Source: JBNKWA01 sp050299555 (GTDB taxonomy: Bacteria; Pseudomonadota; Alphaproteobacteria; Rhodobacterales; Rhodobacteraceae). From it: a DNA stretch of 64,000 nucleotides. This document shows positions 43,275 to 51,823 of this stretch, piece after piece. Position 1 is the stretch's first letter, and each line of letters starts with the position of its first letter. The translations under genes were made by a program, and so were the position numbers. Where the stretch lies: positions 72,275 to 136,274 of the forward strand of contig JBNKWA010000012.1 of NCBI GenBank assembly GCA_050299555.1, in the 5' to 3' direction. The notes below the pieces were generated by a model. It was not told the DNA's origin, searched no databases, and worked only from the letters and a program-made list of their open reading frames with translations.

Positions 43275-45016
43275 CAGTGGCTCTCGCGCCCCACTGCGTT
43301 GCCGCGGCAACCCTTGAGAAAGTCGAGATCGGCGCCGGTATCGGCCCCTTCCACATGCTGGTGGAAAAGCTGCGCATAGCCGCCGTCGGGCACCGGCACC
43401 GGCGGCGTCCATTCCGCCAGCCGCGCCTTCAGCTCGTCGTCGGAGATGTCGAGATGCAGGCGCCGCCCGGCCACGTCGAGCTCGATCATGTCGCCAGACC
43501 GGACCACCGCCAGCGGCCCGCCCGCCGCCGCCTCGGGGCTGGTATGCAGCACCACGGTGCCATAGGCGGTGCCCGACATGCGCGCGTCCGAGATCCGCAC
43601 CATGTCGGTGATGCCCTTGCGCAGCACCTTCGGCGGCAGGCCCATGTTGCCGACCTCGGCCATGCCGGGATAGCCCTTGGGCCCGCAGTTCTTCAGCACC
43701 ATCACGCAGGTCTCGTCGATGTCGAGGGCCTCGTCCTCGATCCGCGCCTTGTAGTCGTCGATGTCCTCGAAGACGACCGCCCGGCCGCGATGCTGCATCA
43801 GCGCCGGCGTTGCCGCCGAGGGCTTTAGCACCGCACCGTTGGGCGCCAGGTTGCCCTTCAGCACCACCACGCCGCCGGACTTGGTCAGCGCCTTCTCGGC
43901 CGGCAGGATCACCTCCTCGTTGTGGTTGGCGACGTCCTTCACCTGCTCCCACATCGATTGGCCCGAGACGGTCAGCACGTCGCGGTTCAGCAGCCCGGCC
44001 TCGCCCAACCGCTTGATCACCACCGGTAGGCCGCCGGCATAGAAGAATTCCTCCATCAGGTACTCGCCCGACGGCATCAGGTTGACGATGGTGGGCACGT
44101 CGCGGCCCCAGGCGTCCCAGTCGTCGAGGGTCAGGTCGATCCCGACCCGGCCGGCGATGGCCAGAAGGTGGATCACCGCGTTGGTCGACCCGCCGATGGC
44201 GGCATTGGTACGGATGGCGTTCTGGAACGCCTCGCGGGTCAGCACGTCCGAGGGCTTCAGGTCGTCCTTGACCATCTGCACGATGCGCCGGCCCGAGACA
44301 TGCGCCATCACCCGCCGGCGGCTGTCCACCGCCGGGATCGCGGCGTTGCCCGACAGCGCCATGCCCAGCGCCTCGGCCATCGAGGCCATGGTCGAGGCAG
44401 TGCCCATGGTGTTGCACGAGCCGGGGCTGCGCGACATCGAGGCCTCGGCCTCGACGAACTCCTCGGCCGTCATCTCGCCGGCCTTCACCGCCTCGGAGAA
44501 TTTCCAGATATGGGTGCCCGAGCCCACCCGCTCGCCGCGGAAATAGCCGTTCAGCATCGGCCCGCCGGTGACCACGATCGACGGTACGTCGCACGAGGCG
44601 GCACCCATCAGCAGCGACGGCGTGGTCTTGTCGCAGCCCACCAGCAGCACGCAGCCATCCATCTGTTGGCCGCGGATGGTCTCCTCCACCGCCATCGCGG
44701 CGAGGTTGCGGAACATCATCGCGGTCGGCCGATAGGCCGATTCCGAGACCGAATAGACCGGCACGTCCACCGGCAGCCCGCCGGCCTCGTAGACGCCATG
44801 CTTCACCCGCTGCGCCAGGTCATGCAGATGCGCGTTGCAGGGGTTGAGCTCGGAATAGGTATTCAGGATGCCGATCACCGGGCGGCCGTCGAACAGGTCC
44901 GCCGGCAGGCCCTGGTTCTTCATCCAGGCGCGATGATAGATCGCGTCCTTCGAGGTGCCGCCGAACCATTCCTGACTGCGGAGCTTGCGGGGCCATTTGG
45001 CGGGCTTGAAGGTCAT
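43274..45016 (-). CDS. IlvD/Edd family dehydratase, probably L-arabinonate dehydratase
   Basis: A 580-residue Fe-S dehydratase of sugar acids. Conserved points are LVGCDKTTPSLLMGAASCDVP, PGSCNTMGTASTMASMAEAL, GGSTNAVIHLLAIAGR and a C-terminal KNCGPKGYPGMAEVGNM. The sequence is the L-arabonate/D-fuconate-type subgroup rather than the biosynthetic IlvD. The ATG at 45016 has GAGG nine bases upstream; a TTG at 45031 is the longer alternative. It would convert L-arabonate (or D-galactonate-like acid) to the 2-keto-3-deoxy acid. Confidence 0.87.
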   Translation of the reverse strand: MTFKPAKWPRKLRSQEWFGGTSKDAIYHRAWMKNQGLPADLFDGRPVIGILNTYSELNPCNAHLHDLAQRVKHGVYEAGGLPVDVPVYSVSESAYRPTAMMFRNLAAMAVEETIRGQQMDGCVLLVGCDKTTPSLLMGAASCDVPSIVVTGGPMLNGYFRGERVGSGTHIWKFSEAVKAGEMTAEEFVEAEASMSRSPGSCNTMGTASTMASMAEALGMALSGNAAIPAVDSRRRVMAHVSGRRIVQMVKDDLKPSDVLTREAFQNAIRTNAAIGGSTNAVIHLLAIAGRVGIDLTLDDWDAWGRDVPTIVNLMPSGEYLMEEFFYAGGLPVVIKRLGEAGLLNRDVLTVSGQSMWEQVKDVANHNEEVILPAEKALTKSGGVVVLKGNLAPNGAVLKPSAATPALMQHRGRAVVFEDIDDYKARIEDEALDIDETCVMVLKNCGPKGYPGMAEVGNMGLPPKVLRKGITDMVRISDARMSGTAYGTVVLHTSPEAAAGGPLAVVRSGDMIELDVAGRRLHLDISDDELKARLAEWTPPVPVPDGGYAQLFHQHVEGADTGADLDFLKGCRGNAVGRESH

Positions 45017-45027
45017 CTGGGTATTCC

Positions 45028-46026
45028 TCAAAGCGGGGTGACGGCCACCGCCTCGTCACGGGCGGGGCTGGATGCGACGGAAAGCGGGTTCTTCAGCGGC
45101 AGGCCGAACGGCGCGGCCTCGATCTCGAATACGTCGCCCGGCTCGGCGCGGATGCCGTCGGCAAAGCTGAGCGTCGCGGTGCCGAAATAGTGCACGTGGA
45201 CGTCGCCGGGCTGTCGGAACAGCGGATACTTGAAATGGTGGTGCTCCAGGTTGGCCAGGCTGTGGCTCATGTTGGCCTCGCCCGACAGGAACGGCTTCTC
45301 CCAAAGCACCTTGCCGCCCCGCAGGATGCGGCTCTTGCCCTCGACGCTTTCGGGCAGGCCCCCGAGCAGGATCTCCGGGCCAAAGCTCGACGGCCTCAGC
45401 TTGGAATGCGCCAGCCACAGATAGTTCACCCGCTCGGTGACGTGGTCCGAGAACTCGTTGCCGAGCGCGAAGCCGACCCGAAAGGGGGTGCCGTCCTCGC
45501 CGATGACATAGATGCCGGCGATCTCCGGCTCCTCGCCGGCGTCGTCGGCGAAGGCGGGCGAGACCAACGCCGCGCCCGGCGCCACCAGCGCGTGGCCATT
45601 GCCCTTGTAGAACCATTCCGGCTGCACGCCGATCCCCGCCGCCGGCTTGCCGTTCTCCAGCCCCATGCGGAACATCTTCATGGAATCGGTCAGCGCCTCG
45701 GCCTCGTCGTCCAGCTTGGCGTGCATCGCATCGCGGGTGGCGGCCGAGCCCAGATGGGTCAGCCCGGTGCCGGTCACGTGCAGATGCGCCGGGTCGGGAT
45801 GGGTGATCGGCGCCAGCAACTCGCCCGCCTCGCAGGCTGCGGCAAGGTCCACCGTCTCGCCGGTGCCATGGCCGCGGATGGTCTCGGCCAGCCCGCGTCC
45901 GCTCGCCGCCGCCTCCAGCGCCAGGCTGCGCAGATCGGCGGCACCGGGAACGACCCGTGCCTCGGCGCCTTCGCGCGCCACGACCCGAACGCCGCCACCG
46001 GCGGTCCTCAGCTGCGAGACCAGCAT
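45028..46026 (-). CDS. AraD1-type fumarylacetoacetate-hydrolase-family protein
   Basis: A 332-residue protein of the FAH fold. Motifs are PEWFYKGNGHALVAPGAAL, EEPEIAGIYVIGEDGTPFRVGF and GNEFSDHVTERVNYLWLAHSK. This is the AraD1/GguC-like group, proposed to dehydrate 2-keto-3-deoxy-L-arabonate to the semialdehyde of 2-oxoglutarate. First gene of the leftward set; its stop lies just before the dehydratase Shine-Dalgarno. A lactonase and a semialdehyde dehydrogenase needed for a full pathway are not nearby. Confidence 0.84.
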   Translation of the reverse strand: MLVSQLRTAGGGVRVVAREGAEARVVPGAADLRSLALEAAASGRGLAETIRGHGTGETVDLAAACEAGELLAPITHPDPAHLHVTGTGLTHLGSAATRDAMHAKLDDEAEALTDSMKMFRMGLENGKPAAGIGVQPEWFYKGNGHALVAPGAALVSPAFADDAGEEPEIAGIYVIGEDGTPFRVGFALGNEFSDHVTERVNYLWLAHSKLRPSSFGPEILLGGLPESVEGKSRILRGGKVLWEKPFLSGEANMSHSLANLEHHHFKYPLFRQPGDVHVHYFGTATLSFADGIRAEPGDVFEIEAAPFGLPLKNPLSVASSPARDEAVAVTPL

Positions 46027-46165
46027 GCGCTTCCCCCTGTCCGTCTGATACTTCGATCAGTTACGCCTTGATGGTCCGCCAGCCAAAAATGCGCAAGCCC
46101 GACGTGCACAAGCGCAACAGGGGGCAGGGCCGGGCCGGTGCGACCCGGCTGCCGCGGTCAGCCGC

Positions 46166-46732
46166 TCACTGGGCCGGCCCAGCACCTGGTTCCGACAGGA
46201 TCAGCGCCGTCCGCGCCTCGCAGACCAGGCTCAGCGCATGGGCCGCCCTGAGCGGTGCCCAGATCTGCTGCAGGTCCTCGGCGGTGACGTTCACCACCTG
46301 AACCGCTGCCGGCTTGATAGCGGCCACCGGCGGTGGCTCGGCGCCCGGAAACTCCGCCCCGACGATGCCGGCCAGGGTCTCGGCGTCCACGATCGGGCTC
46401 CGCGTGAGGGCGGCCAGCGCCACCGCCATAAGCCGCTGTGGCACCAGCAGCCGTTCGTCGCCGTGGAAGGACAACAGATAGCGCAGCGTCAGTGACAGTG
46501 CCGTGCTGTCCGGTCGCTCTCCGCGCGGCCCCGGTTCCGGGGCGCCGCGAAGCGCCGGGTCGATCGCGGCCAGATAGAGATAGACGTTCACCACCCCGGC
46601 CCGGCTGCGGTCGAGCTGGTCCGGGTGCAGGCTCACCACATCGGCGGAAAGATCGGGCGTGCCGTTGATCGCGGCCTGGATGATCTGCCGGATGGCCAGG
46701 GTAATCGCGGCAATCGTGGTGTCCTGATTCAT
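46166..46732 (-). CDS. Orphan DUF4255 (Pvc16 N-terminal-like) protein
   Basis: A 188-residue protein with the DUF4255 pattern: an N-terminal helix TIAAITLAIRQIIQAAINGT, VVNVYLYLAAIDPALRGAP, and LTLRYLLSFHGDERLLVPQRLMAVALAAL. Proteins of this family sit at the end of contractile injection tails (Pvc16/Afp16). No other sheath, tube or baseplate gene is near. The ATG at 46732 is preferred to longer in-frame starts. It lies downstream of the tRNA-Lys 3' end, a usual integration site, so it may be the remnant of an inserted element. Confidence 0.75.
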   Translation of the reverse strand: MNQDTTIAAITLAIRQIIQAAINGTPDLSADVVSLHPDQLDRSRAGVVNVYLYLAAIDPALRGAPEPGPRGERPDSTALSLTLRYLLSFHGDERLLVPQRLMAVALAALTRSPIVDAETLAGIVGAEFPGAEPPPVAAIKPAAVQVVNVTAEDLQQIWAPLRAAHALSLVCEARTALILSEPGAGPAQ

Positions 46733-46886
46733 GCCATGGCTCCGCCGATCCACCGGCGCCCTGGCCGGCGCCCCATCCTCGCAGCGGACGCACCGTGATG
46801 AAAGCCGGCCGCGCCGCCACTGGGCCACAAGCGGAACCGGAGGCAACGCCACCGGCCGCTTGAACCACCCAATGCCCTGAAAAGGT

Positions 46887-46961
46887 TGGTGAGCGGAGAG
46901 GGGATCGAACCCTCGACAGGCTGATTAAGAGTCAGCTGCTCTACCACTGAGCTACCCGCCC
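46887..46961 (-). tRNA. tRNA-Lys (anticodon CTT)
   Basis: On the minus strand the cloverleaf is complete: acceptor GGGCGGG with TCCGCTC (two G-U pairs), D-arm GCTC...GAGC, anticodon stem GCTGA/TCAGC with loop CTCTTAA, variable loop CTGTC and T-arm GAGGG-TTCGATC-CCCTC. The 3' ACCA is encoded in the genome. Confidence 0.95.
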
Positions 46962-47039
46962 GCCGGCGGCTATAAGGGATTCGTTTCGGCTTGCCAAGTG
47001 GCGCTTCGCCGCCTGGTTTCCACTCCCGCGCGCCCCGTC

Positions 47040-47978
47040 TCAGTTGACCGGCGACAGCAGCGGCTTCCCGGCGAAATGGGCGGCAAGGTTGTCCACCACC
47101 GATTGCGCCATGGCGTCGCGGGTCTCCACCGTGCCGCTGGCGTGATGGGGGTAAAGCACCACGTTGGGCAGTGCCGACAGCTCGGGGCTGTCGGTGGGCT
47201 CGGTCGCGAACACGTCGAGGCCCGCACAGCCCAGCGTCCCCGACTGCAGCGCCGCGATCAGCGCCGGCTCGTCCACCACCGACCCGCGCGAGATGTTGAC
47301 CAGGCATCCCTGCGGCCCCAGGGCCGCGATCACCTGGCCGGAGATCAGCCCCATGGTGCCGGCCCCGCCGGCGGTGGCCACGATCAGGGTGTCGGCCCAA
47401 TCCGCCAGTGACAGCGGATCGGCGAAATAGGGATAGTCGACGCCCGCCTTCTTGCTGCGGCTGAAATAGCCCACCTGCATCGACATCGCCTCGCAGCGGC
47501 GGGCGATGCCGGCGCCGATCTGCCCCAGCCCGGCAATGCCGACGCGCTTGCCCCAGGCGGCGGTGGTCAGCGGGAACGCTCCCTCGCTGACCCACTTCCC
47601 GGCCCGGAAATAGGCATCCGCCTCGATCAGCCGCCGCCGGGCCGCCAGCATCAGCATGATCGCGCAGTCGGCGACGTCGTCCAGAAGCGCCGCCGACGAA
47701 TTGGTCAGCTTCACCCCGCGGTCGTTCAGCGCCGCCACGTCGATCGACTCGTAGCCGGCGCTGACGCAGGCCACCACCTTCAGCTTGGGCAGCTTGTCGA
47801 CCAGCGCGCGGTCCAGCGTGACGTGCCCGCTGGTGACCACGGCCTCGCAATTCGCCGCCGCCGCGATCACCGCCTCGCGGTCGGCAGCCTCATCGGCCCG
47901 GTGCAGGGTATAGGCTTCCTCCAGCTGGGCCATCTGGCGCGGGGCGATGGCGGAAAGGACTAGGACGTCGGATTTCAT
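47040..47978 (-). CDS. D-2-hydroxyacid dehydrogenase
   Basis: A 312-residue NAD(P)-dependent dehydrogenase of the glyoxylate/hydroxypyruvate-reductase group. The dinucleotide fold is VGIAGLGQIGAGIARR; catalytic Arg is in LVNISRGSVVDEPAL, Glu in LDVFATEPTD, and His in LYPHHASGT. It reduces 2-keto acids such as hydroxypyruvate or oxidises sugar-acid-like D-2-hydroxy acids. The start overlaps the ABC ATPase stop (ATGA), tying it to that cluster. Confidence 0.9.
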   Translation of the reverse strand: MKSDVLVLSAIAPRQMAQLEEAYTLHRADEAADREAVIAAAANCEAVVTSGHVTLDRALVDKLPKLKVVACVSAGYESIDVAALNDRGVKLTNSSAALLDDVADCAIMLMLAARRRLIEADAYFRAGKWVSEGAFPLTTAAWGKRVGIAGLGQIGAGIARRCEAMSMQVGYFSRSKKAGVDYPYFADPLSLADWADTLIVATAGGAGTMGLISGQVIAALGPQGCLVNISRGSVVDEPALIAALQSGTLGCAGLDVFATEPTDSPELSALPNVVLYPHHASGTVETRDAMAQSVVDNLAAHFAGKPLLSPVN

Positions 47979-49525
47979 GACTGGGCATCTTCCATAATTC
48001 TCGGGGCTTCCGAGTTGCGTGCGGCGCGGCGTGCGGCCTGCACCTCGGGGTCGGGGTCCAGGCTCGCAGCCAGCAGATTGCGGGTATAGGCTTGGCGCGG
48101 GGATTGGAAGAACAGATAGGCCAGCCCCAGCCGCGCCCTCAGCTCGGCCAGAAGCGCGATCACCTGCGCCTGCACCTGAACGTCGAGCGCGCTGACAGCC
48201 TCGTCGCAGATGATCACCTCGGGTTCCAGCGCCAGGGCCCGGGCAATGGCGATGCGCTGCCGCTGTCCGCCCGAGAACTGGTGCGGAAAACGCTGCGCGT
48301 GCTCGGGCGCCAGCCCCACCTGCTCCAGAAGCTCGGCCGCGCGTTCGGCCCAGTGCGCCTTCGGCAGGATCTCGGGGTGGATCGCCCAGGCTTCCGCGAT
48401 CAGGTCGAACACCCGCATGCGGGGGTTCAGGCTTTGGGTCGGGTCCTGAAACACCATCTGGATGTCGCGCCGCATGGCGAACAGCTCCGCCGGCGTCAGG
48501 CTGAAAAGGTCCCGCCCCTTGTAGAAGGCCTTGCCCGCCGTCGGCTCCTCAAGCCTGAGCAGCGTGCGCGCCAGTGTCGACTTTCCCGACCCGCTTTCGC
48601 CGACGATGGCAACGCATTCGCCGGGCATCAGGTCGAGACTCGCGCCGTTGAGCGCCTGAAACGAGCCGAAGCTCTTCGACAGCCCCTCGATCACCAGCAA
48701 GGGCTCGCCGGTTTCCTCGCGGTCCGGCGCCATCTCGCCGCGGCCGGGGGCGGCGGCGATCAGCTCGCGGGTATAGGCATGGCGCGGGTTGGCGTGCACC
48801 TCGCGCACCGGCCCTTGCTCGACGATGCGGCCGCCGTTCATCACCACCACCCGGTCGGCCACCTCGGCCACCACGCCTAGGTCGTGGGTGATCAACAAGA
48901 GCCCCATGCCGGTCTCGTCCTGCAGCCGCTCCAGCAGGGCCAGGATCTGCGCCTGCACCGTCACGTCCAGCGCCGTCGTGGGCTCGTCGGCGATCAGGAT
49001 GTCGGGCTTCAGCGCCAGCGCCATGGCGATCATCAGCCGCTGCCGCTGCCCGCCCGAGAACTGGTGCGGGTACTTGTCGACCGCGGTCTCGGGCTCGGGG
49101 ATGCCGACCCGGCCCAGCAGTGCCACCGTCTCGGCCCGCGCCTCGGCCCGGGTCACGCCGTGGGTCGTCATCGCCTCCTCGATCTGCCAGCCGACGCTGT
49201 AGACCGGGTTGAGGTGGCTCAGCGGGTCCTGAAAGATCATCGCGATGCGCCGGCCGTTGATGTCGCGCCGCTCGGCCGGGTCCATGGTCAGAAGGTTCCG
49301 CCCCTCGAACAGCACCTCGCCTTGCGTGATCTCGCCCGGCGGGCAATCGATCAGGTCCATCACCGCCGCGGCCGAGACCGATTTGCCCGAGCCCGACTCG
49401 CCGAGGATCGCCAGCACCTCGCCACGGTCGAGGTGCCAGCTCACGTCCTCGACCGCCCTGACCCGCCCGCCGATGGTGTGGAAGGCAACCGACAGGTTCC
49501 TGACCTCAAGCAGATGCTCAGCCAT
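47975..49525 (-). CDS. Fused dipeptide/oligopeptide-type ABC ATPase with a damaged second domain
   Basis: A 516-residue tandem ATPase (DppD-DppF or GsiA type). Domain 1 is complete: GESGSGKS, FSGGQRQR, ILIADEPTTALD and H-loop ITHDL. Domain 2 has GESGSGKST, FSGGQRQR and VIICDEAVSALD, but after LGLAYLF it jumps straight to FQSPRQAYTRNLL. About 35 residues with the H-loop histidine and D-loop-following strand are missing, an in-frame deletion at a TTC microhomology. Domain 2 is therefore unlikely to hydrolyse ATP normally. It overlaps the permease remnant (49518) and the dehydrogenase. Confidence 0.88.
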   Translation of the reverse strand: MAEHLLEVRNLSVAFHTIGGRVRAVEDVSWHLDRGEVLAILGESGSGKSVSAAAVMDLIDCPPGEITQGEVLFEGRNLLTMDPAERRDINGRRIAMIFQDPLSHLNPVYSVGWQIEEAMTTHGVTRAEARAETVALLGRVGIPEPETAVDKYPHQFSGGQRQRLMIAMALALKPDILIADEPTTALDVTVQAQILALLERLQDETGMGLLLITHDLGVVAEVADRVVVMNGGRIVEQGPVREVHANPRHAYTRELIAAAPGRGEMAPDREETGEPLLVIEGLSKSFGSFQALNGASLDLMPGECVAIVGESGSGKSTLARTLLRLEEPTAGKAFYKGRDLFSLTPAELFAMRRDIQMVFQDPTQSLNPRMRVFDLIAEAWAIHPEILPKAHWAERAAELLEQVGLAPEHAQRFPHQFSGGQRQRIAIARALALEPEVIICDEAVSALDVQVQAQVIALLAELRARLGLAYLFFQSPRQAYTRNLLAASLDPDPEVQAARRAARNSEAPRIMEDAQS

Positions 49526-50150
49526 CGCCGCCCCGCTTTTCCAGCCGCCAGCGCTGCATCGGGTCCAGCGCCACCCGCAGCCAGTTCGACAGCAGGTTCA
49601 GGCTCAGCGTGGTCACGATGATCGCAAGGCCGGGCCAGAACGACAGCCACCAGGCCGTTGTCATGTAGGGCCGCCCCTGGGCGACCATCAGCCCCCAGCT
49701 CACCTCCGGCGGCTGGATGCCGATGCCGAGGAACGACAGCGACGACTCGGCCAGCATCACGAAGGCGAAATCCAGTGTGGCGATGGTAAGCAGCGTCGGC
49801 AGCACCATGGGCAGGATGTGGCGGAAGACGATCCGCCGCGCCGAGGCACCCATCGCCTGCGCCGCCTGCACGAACATCCGCTCGCGCAGCTCCAGCACCT
49901 CGGCCCGGGTGGTCCTGAGGTAGACCGGGATGCGGGTGATGGCGAGAACGATCACCAGGTTGAAGACCGAGGCCGACAGCATGTAGAGCACGATCACCGC
50001 CAGTAGCAGCGACGGGAACGACATGATCACGTCGGCCGCCCGCATGATGAGCTGGCTCAGGCCCTTGCGCGAATAGCCCGCGACCAGCCCCAGCGTCGCG
50101 CCGATGGCCAGCGAGCAGGCGACGGCGGCCACCACTGACGGGCTCGCATT
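49518..50150 (-). pseudogene. 5'-truncated ABC transporter permease (DppC type)
   Basis: The readable part spans about 210 residues: VAAVACSLAIGATLGLVAGYSRKG, the EAA-loop region QAAQAMGASARRIVFRHILP, and SLSFLGIGIQPPEVSWGLM to the C-terminus. The first helix and the LGTDxxGRDxxSR segment normal in DppC are absent. Open frame continues upstream to 50471 but without permease character. No DppB permease and no substrate-binding protein gene are found next to it, so the transporter seems to be in decay. Confidence 0.75.
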
Positions 50151-50631
50151 TCGGGCGCGGGTGCCGCCGCGACGCCCCCACATGCTCGGCACCTGGTCGC
50201 GGTGGCACCCGCTGCAGCGTCGCTGGCCACTCCGAAGCGCCGGGATGCCTGCGGACATGACCCCCCTGCGGGACCGCGGCCATGGCCCGGAGAAGCTTGA
50301 CGCAGCCTTCGCTGAACCCCCCAAGGCGGCTGCCAGCTTCGGCACGTCACGGCATGGCTCCTCCCGGGCTAGCCGTCCGCCGGACGCGGCGAGGCTGCCT
50401 GCAGAGCTTCCCGAAAACCCGATCAACTTGTCAATAGTCAAATGGCGCCGCCGGCCGTATTTTTCAGACATCTCAAAAATAGTTTCTATGGCAATAAGTT
50501 ACGAGTAGACTTCGATAAGACTTGCAAGACATCTGTGTCCTTCCAACTTGACAACTTGTCACGACGACGGCCAGTCTGGCGCCCGTTGACGGTGTGATGG
50601 CGCTCGGCGCCGCAAGGAAAGGCGACAGCTT
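50151..50631. other. Region between the ABC remnant and the sialidase-like gene
   Basis: About 480 bases without a gene. 50151-50410 is GC-rich and reads like non-coding or degraded DNA beyond the permease break point. 50410-50560 is A/T-rich, with two CAACTTGTCA motifs, and looks like the promoter region of the rightward operon. Confidence 0.5.
50549..50561. promoter_or_regulatory. Candidate operator TGACAACTTGTCA
   Basis: Perfect 13-base palindrome (TGACAA-C-TTGTCA), 71 bases before the sialidase-like start. CAACTTGTCA also occurs at 50425-50434, and TGACAAG/CGACAAG occur at 57631-57637 and 57691-57697 by the kinase-GntR operon. A plausible site for the GntR protein of this locus. Confidence 0.5.
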
Positions 50632-51816
50632 TTGCCCAGCGCGGATGCAGCTCTGGCCGACCCCATGACCCCGGACCAGATCGCTGCCGGCATGGATGGA
50701 CGGCTGCGTCCTGTCGCACCCTTCCGCAGCAAGGCGCTGCTGCCCTCGCCGTGGGTGCAGAACCATGCCGCGTTCCTCTCCGGCGGTGCCGACGGGCTCA
50801 GCTGCGCCTGGTTCGCTGGCTCGCTCGAAGGCAAGTCCGACATCTCGATATTCGCCAGCACGCTCGCCGGCGATTGCTGGTCGCCGGCCGAGGCGCTGAC
50901 CGACGACCCCGAACGGTCCGAGCAGAACCCGGTGCTTTTCGATGCCCCGGACGGCCGGCGGCTTCTCATCCACACCGCGCAGCCCGGCGGCAACCAGGAT
51001 GCGGCGCTGGTCCGCCTGCGCGAACGCGGCGGCGTGCCGCGCGACCTTCCGCTTCCCGCCGGTACCTTCGTGCGCGGCGCCGTGCAGGTGCGGGGCGATG
51101 GTGCCTGGCTGCTGCCGCTCTTCTTCTGCACCCATCGGCCGGGCTTCAGCTGGACCGGCAGCCATGACACCGCCGCCCTCGCCATCGGCACCGGGGGCGG
51201 CGCCAGCTGGCGCATCGTCGCGGTGCCCGGCTCCATCGGCTGCGTGCACATGTCGCTGGAGCCCCTCGGGTCCGCCGACCACTACGCCGCCTTCTACCGC
51301 CGCCGGCAGGCGGATTTCGTACACCGCTCGGAAACCCGCGACGGCGGCGAAAGCTGGTCGGTGCCCGAGCCCACCGACGTGCCCAACAACAACTCCTCCA
51401 TTGCCGTGGCCCGCCTCGGCGACGGCCGCATCGCGCTGGTCTGCAACCCGGTCAACGCAGCCATGAGCGCCGACCGCCGCGCCTCGCTCTATGACGAACT
51501 CGGCGGCGACGCGGCCCCCGCCGCCAGCGGCGGCTGCAATCCGGTCTGGGGTGTCAGGCGCGCGCCGCTGGCGCTCTGCCTTTCCTCCGACGGCGGCGTC
51601 AGCTTCCCGGAGCGTCACGTCATCGAGGACGGACCCGGCACCTGCCTGTCCAACGACAGCCTTGACGGGCGCAACCGCGAGCTTTCCTATCCGGCCCTCG
51701 CCATCGCCGCCGATGGCACCATCGACATCGCCTATACCCTGCACCGCCGGGCGGTCCGGCACGTGCGGCTCAAGCCGGGCTGGCTCCGGTCCGGAACACA
51801 GTCCGAAACGCAGTGA
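50632..51816 (+). CDS. Sialidase-like (BNR/Asp-box) glycoside hydrolase-family protein
   Basis: A 394-residue six-bladed propeller of the exo-sialidase superfamily. The N-terminal NHAAFLSGGADG, a later EQNPVLFDAPDGRR, an Asp-box TRDGGESW and a second, SSDGGVSF, followed by LSYPALAIAADGTIDIAYT, are visible. No signal peptide. The start is a TTG at 50632, nine bases after AAGGAAAGG; the ATG at 50665 has no good Shine-Dalgarno. It starts the rightward operon. True sialidase activity is doubtful; such genes often serve in sugar-acid loci with other substrates. Confidence 0.8.
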   Translation: MPSADAALADPMTPDQIAAGMDGRLRPVAPFRSKALLPSPWVQNHAAFLSGGADGLSCAWFAGSLEGKSDISIFASTLAGDCWSPAEALTDDPERSEQNPVLFDAPDGRRLLIHTAQPGGNQDAALVRLRERGGVPRDLPLPAGTFVRGAVQVRGDGAWLLPLFFCTHRPGFSWTGSHDTAALAIGTGGGASWRIVAVPGSIGCVHMSLEPLGSADHYAAFYRRRQADFVHRSETRDGGESWSVPEPTDVPNNNSSIAVARLGDGRIALVCNPVNAAMSADRRASLYDELGGDAAPAASGGCNPVWGVRRAPLALCLSSDGGVSFPERHVIEDGPGTCLSNDSLDGRNRELSYPALAIAADGTIDIAYTLHRRAVRHVRLKPGWLRSGTQSETQ

Positions 51817-51823
51817 GGGACCG

